Source of the DNA: JASFTV01 sp050050615
GTDB taxonomy: Bacteria; Desulfobacterota; DSM-4660; Desulfatiglandales; HGW-15
Length of the DNA stretch: 5,039 nucleotides
Assembly: GCA_050050615.1 (NCBI GenBank)
Contig: JASFTV010000280.1
Span: forward strand, 1 to 5,039
Direction: 5' to 3'
The stretch's first letter is position 1, and every line of letters starts with the position of its first letter. A program made the position numbers and the translations under genes. Shown here piece by piece: positions 4,747-5,039 of the stretch. The notes under the pieces were generated by a model that did not search any database, was not told where the DNA came from, and saw nothing but the letters and a program-made list of their open reading frames with translations.

Positions 4747-5039
4747 ATGACCATCAAAATAGCCGTTCTGGCGGATACCCATCTTCATCGGGTGACCGCT
4801 GATTTCAGAGAAATTTACGAGCACTACCTCTCGGGTATGGACCTGATTCTGCACGCAGGGGACTTTACTTCGCCTGAAGTTGTGTCGTTCCTGAGCCAAA
4901 AGGATTTTCACGGGGTTCATGGTAACATGGACCCCGTGGAGGTCAAAGTGATGCTTCCTGAAAAGAAGCTGGTAGATTTAGGTGGATACAGATTTGGCCT
5001 TATTCACGGGTGGGGCCCGTCGGAAGGGCTTGAAGAACG
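4747..5039 (+). CDS. YfcE/MJ0936-type metallophosphoesterase, 3' truncated by the window
   Basis: The first 97 codons are present. MTIKIAVLADTHLH gives the metal-binding D-x-H motif (Asp10, His12), LILHAGDF gives the GD motif (His36, Asp39), GVHGNMD gives the GN-x-D motif (Asn60, Asp62), and FGLIHGWG starts the first His block (His87). These are the ordered motifs of calcineurin-like phosphoesterases of the small YfcE/MJ0936 group, usually about 150-180 residues, which act on phosphodiesters in the cytoplasm using two metal ions. The second His block, expected further downstream, lies beyond the window. The start is the first ATG before the conserved strand; the best purine tract (AAGGGGGG, 4727-4734) is 12 nt upstream, longer than ideal. 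It is the only gene seen after its promoter. The physiological substrate cannot be inferred. Confidence 0.85.
   Translation, partial: MTIKIAVLADTHLHRVTADFREIYEHYLSGMDLILHAGDFTSPEVVSFLSQKDFHGVHGNMDPVEVKVMLPEKKLVDLGGYRFGLIHGWGPSEGLEE

Overview
The window looks like chromosomal DNA of moderate GC from an anaerobic bacterium, most likely a Desulfobacterota (deltaproteobacterial) relative. This is inferred from the gene mix (DUF3795 protein, UPF0280/COG2122 protein, FmdB protein with a long acidic tail) and from a textbook -24/-12 sigma-54 promoter. No taxonomic marker gene is present.

Layout, left to right. (1) A ketopantoate reductase (panE-like) gene, 98-1018 (+), starts at an ATG behind GAGGAG. 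(2) A gene-free stretch, 1019-1573, holds a striking long inverted repeat. Positions 1077-1112 can pair with 1279-1314 as 36 uninterrupted base pairs in + strand RNA, around a 166-nt interior that itself folds into several hairpins. It is followed by low-complexity, probably decayed sequence. (3) A small response regulator, 1574-2179 (-), has a receiver domain with the phospho-acceptor Asp but an Ala in place of the invariant Lys, and a C-terminal region of about 80 residues that I do not recognise. Its upstream region carries TGGCAC-N5-TTGC, a sigma-54 promoter. (4) A non-coding stretch of about 500 bp, 2180-2676, lies between the divergent units. (5) A tight + strand pair follows: a cysteine-rich DUF3795 protein with an added C-terminal zinc ribbon (2677-3153) and, 8 nt later, a UPF0280/ApbE-like protein (3162-3890). 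(6) A convergent FmdB-type zinc-ribbon protein lies at 4033-4521 (-). (7) Divergent from it, behind a good extended -10 promoter, is the start of a YfcE/MJ0936-type metallophosphoesterase (4747 to the window edge, truncated).

The genes do not form one pathway. The only convincing operon is DUF3795-UPF0280. COG2122 proteins have been tied to sulfide assimilation and homocysteine synthesis in methanogens, so this pair may have a sulfur or metal role, but that is inference. The most distinctive signals are the long strand-polarised inverted repeat downstream of panE and the sigma-54-controlled atypical receiver protein. I see no CRISPR array, tRNA, rRNA, intact mobile element or defence system.
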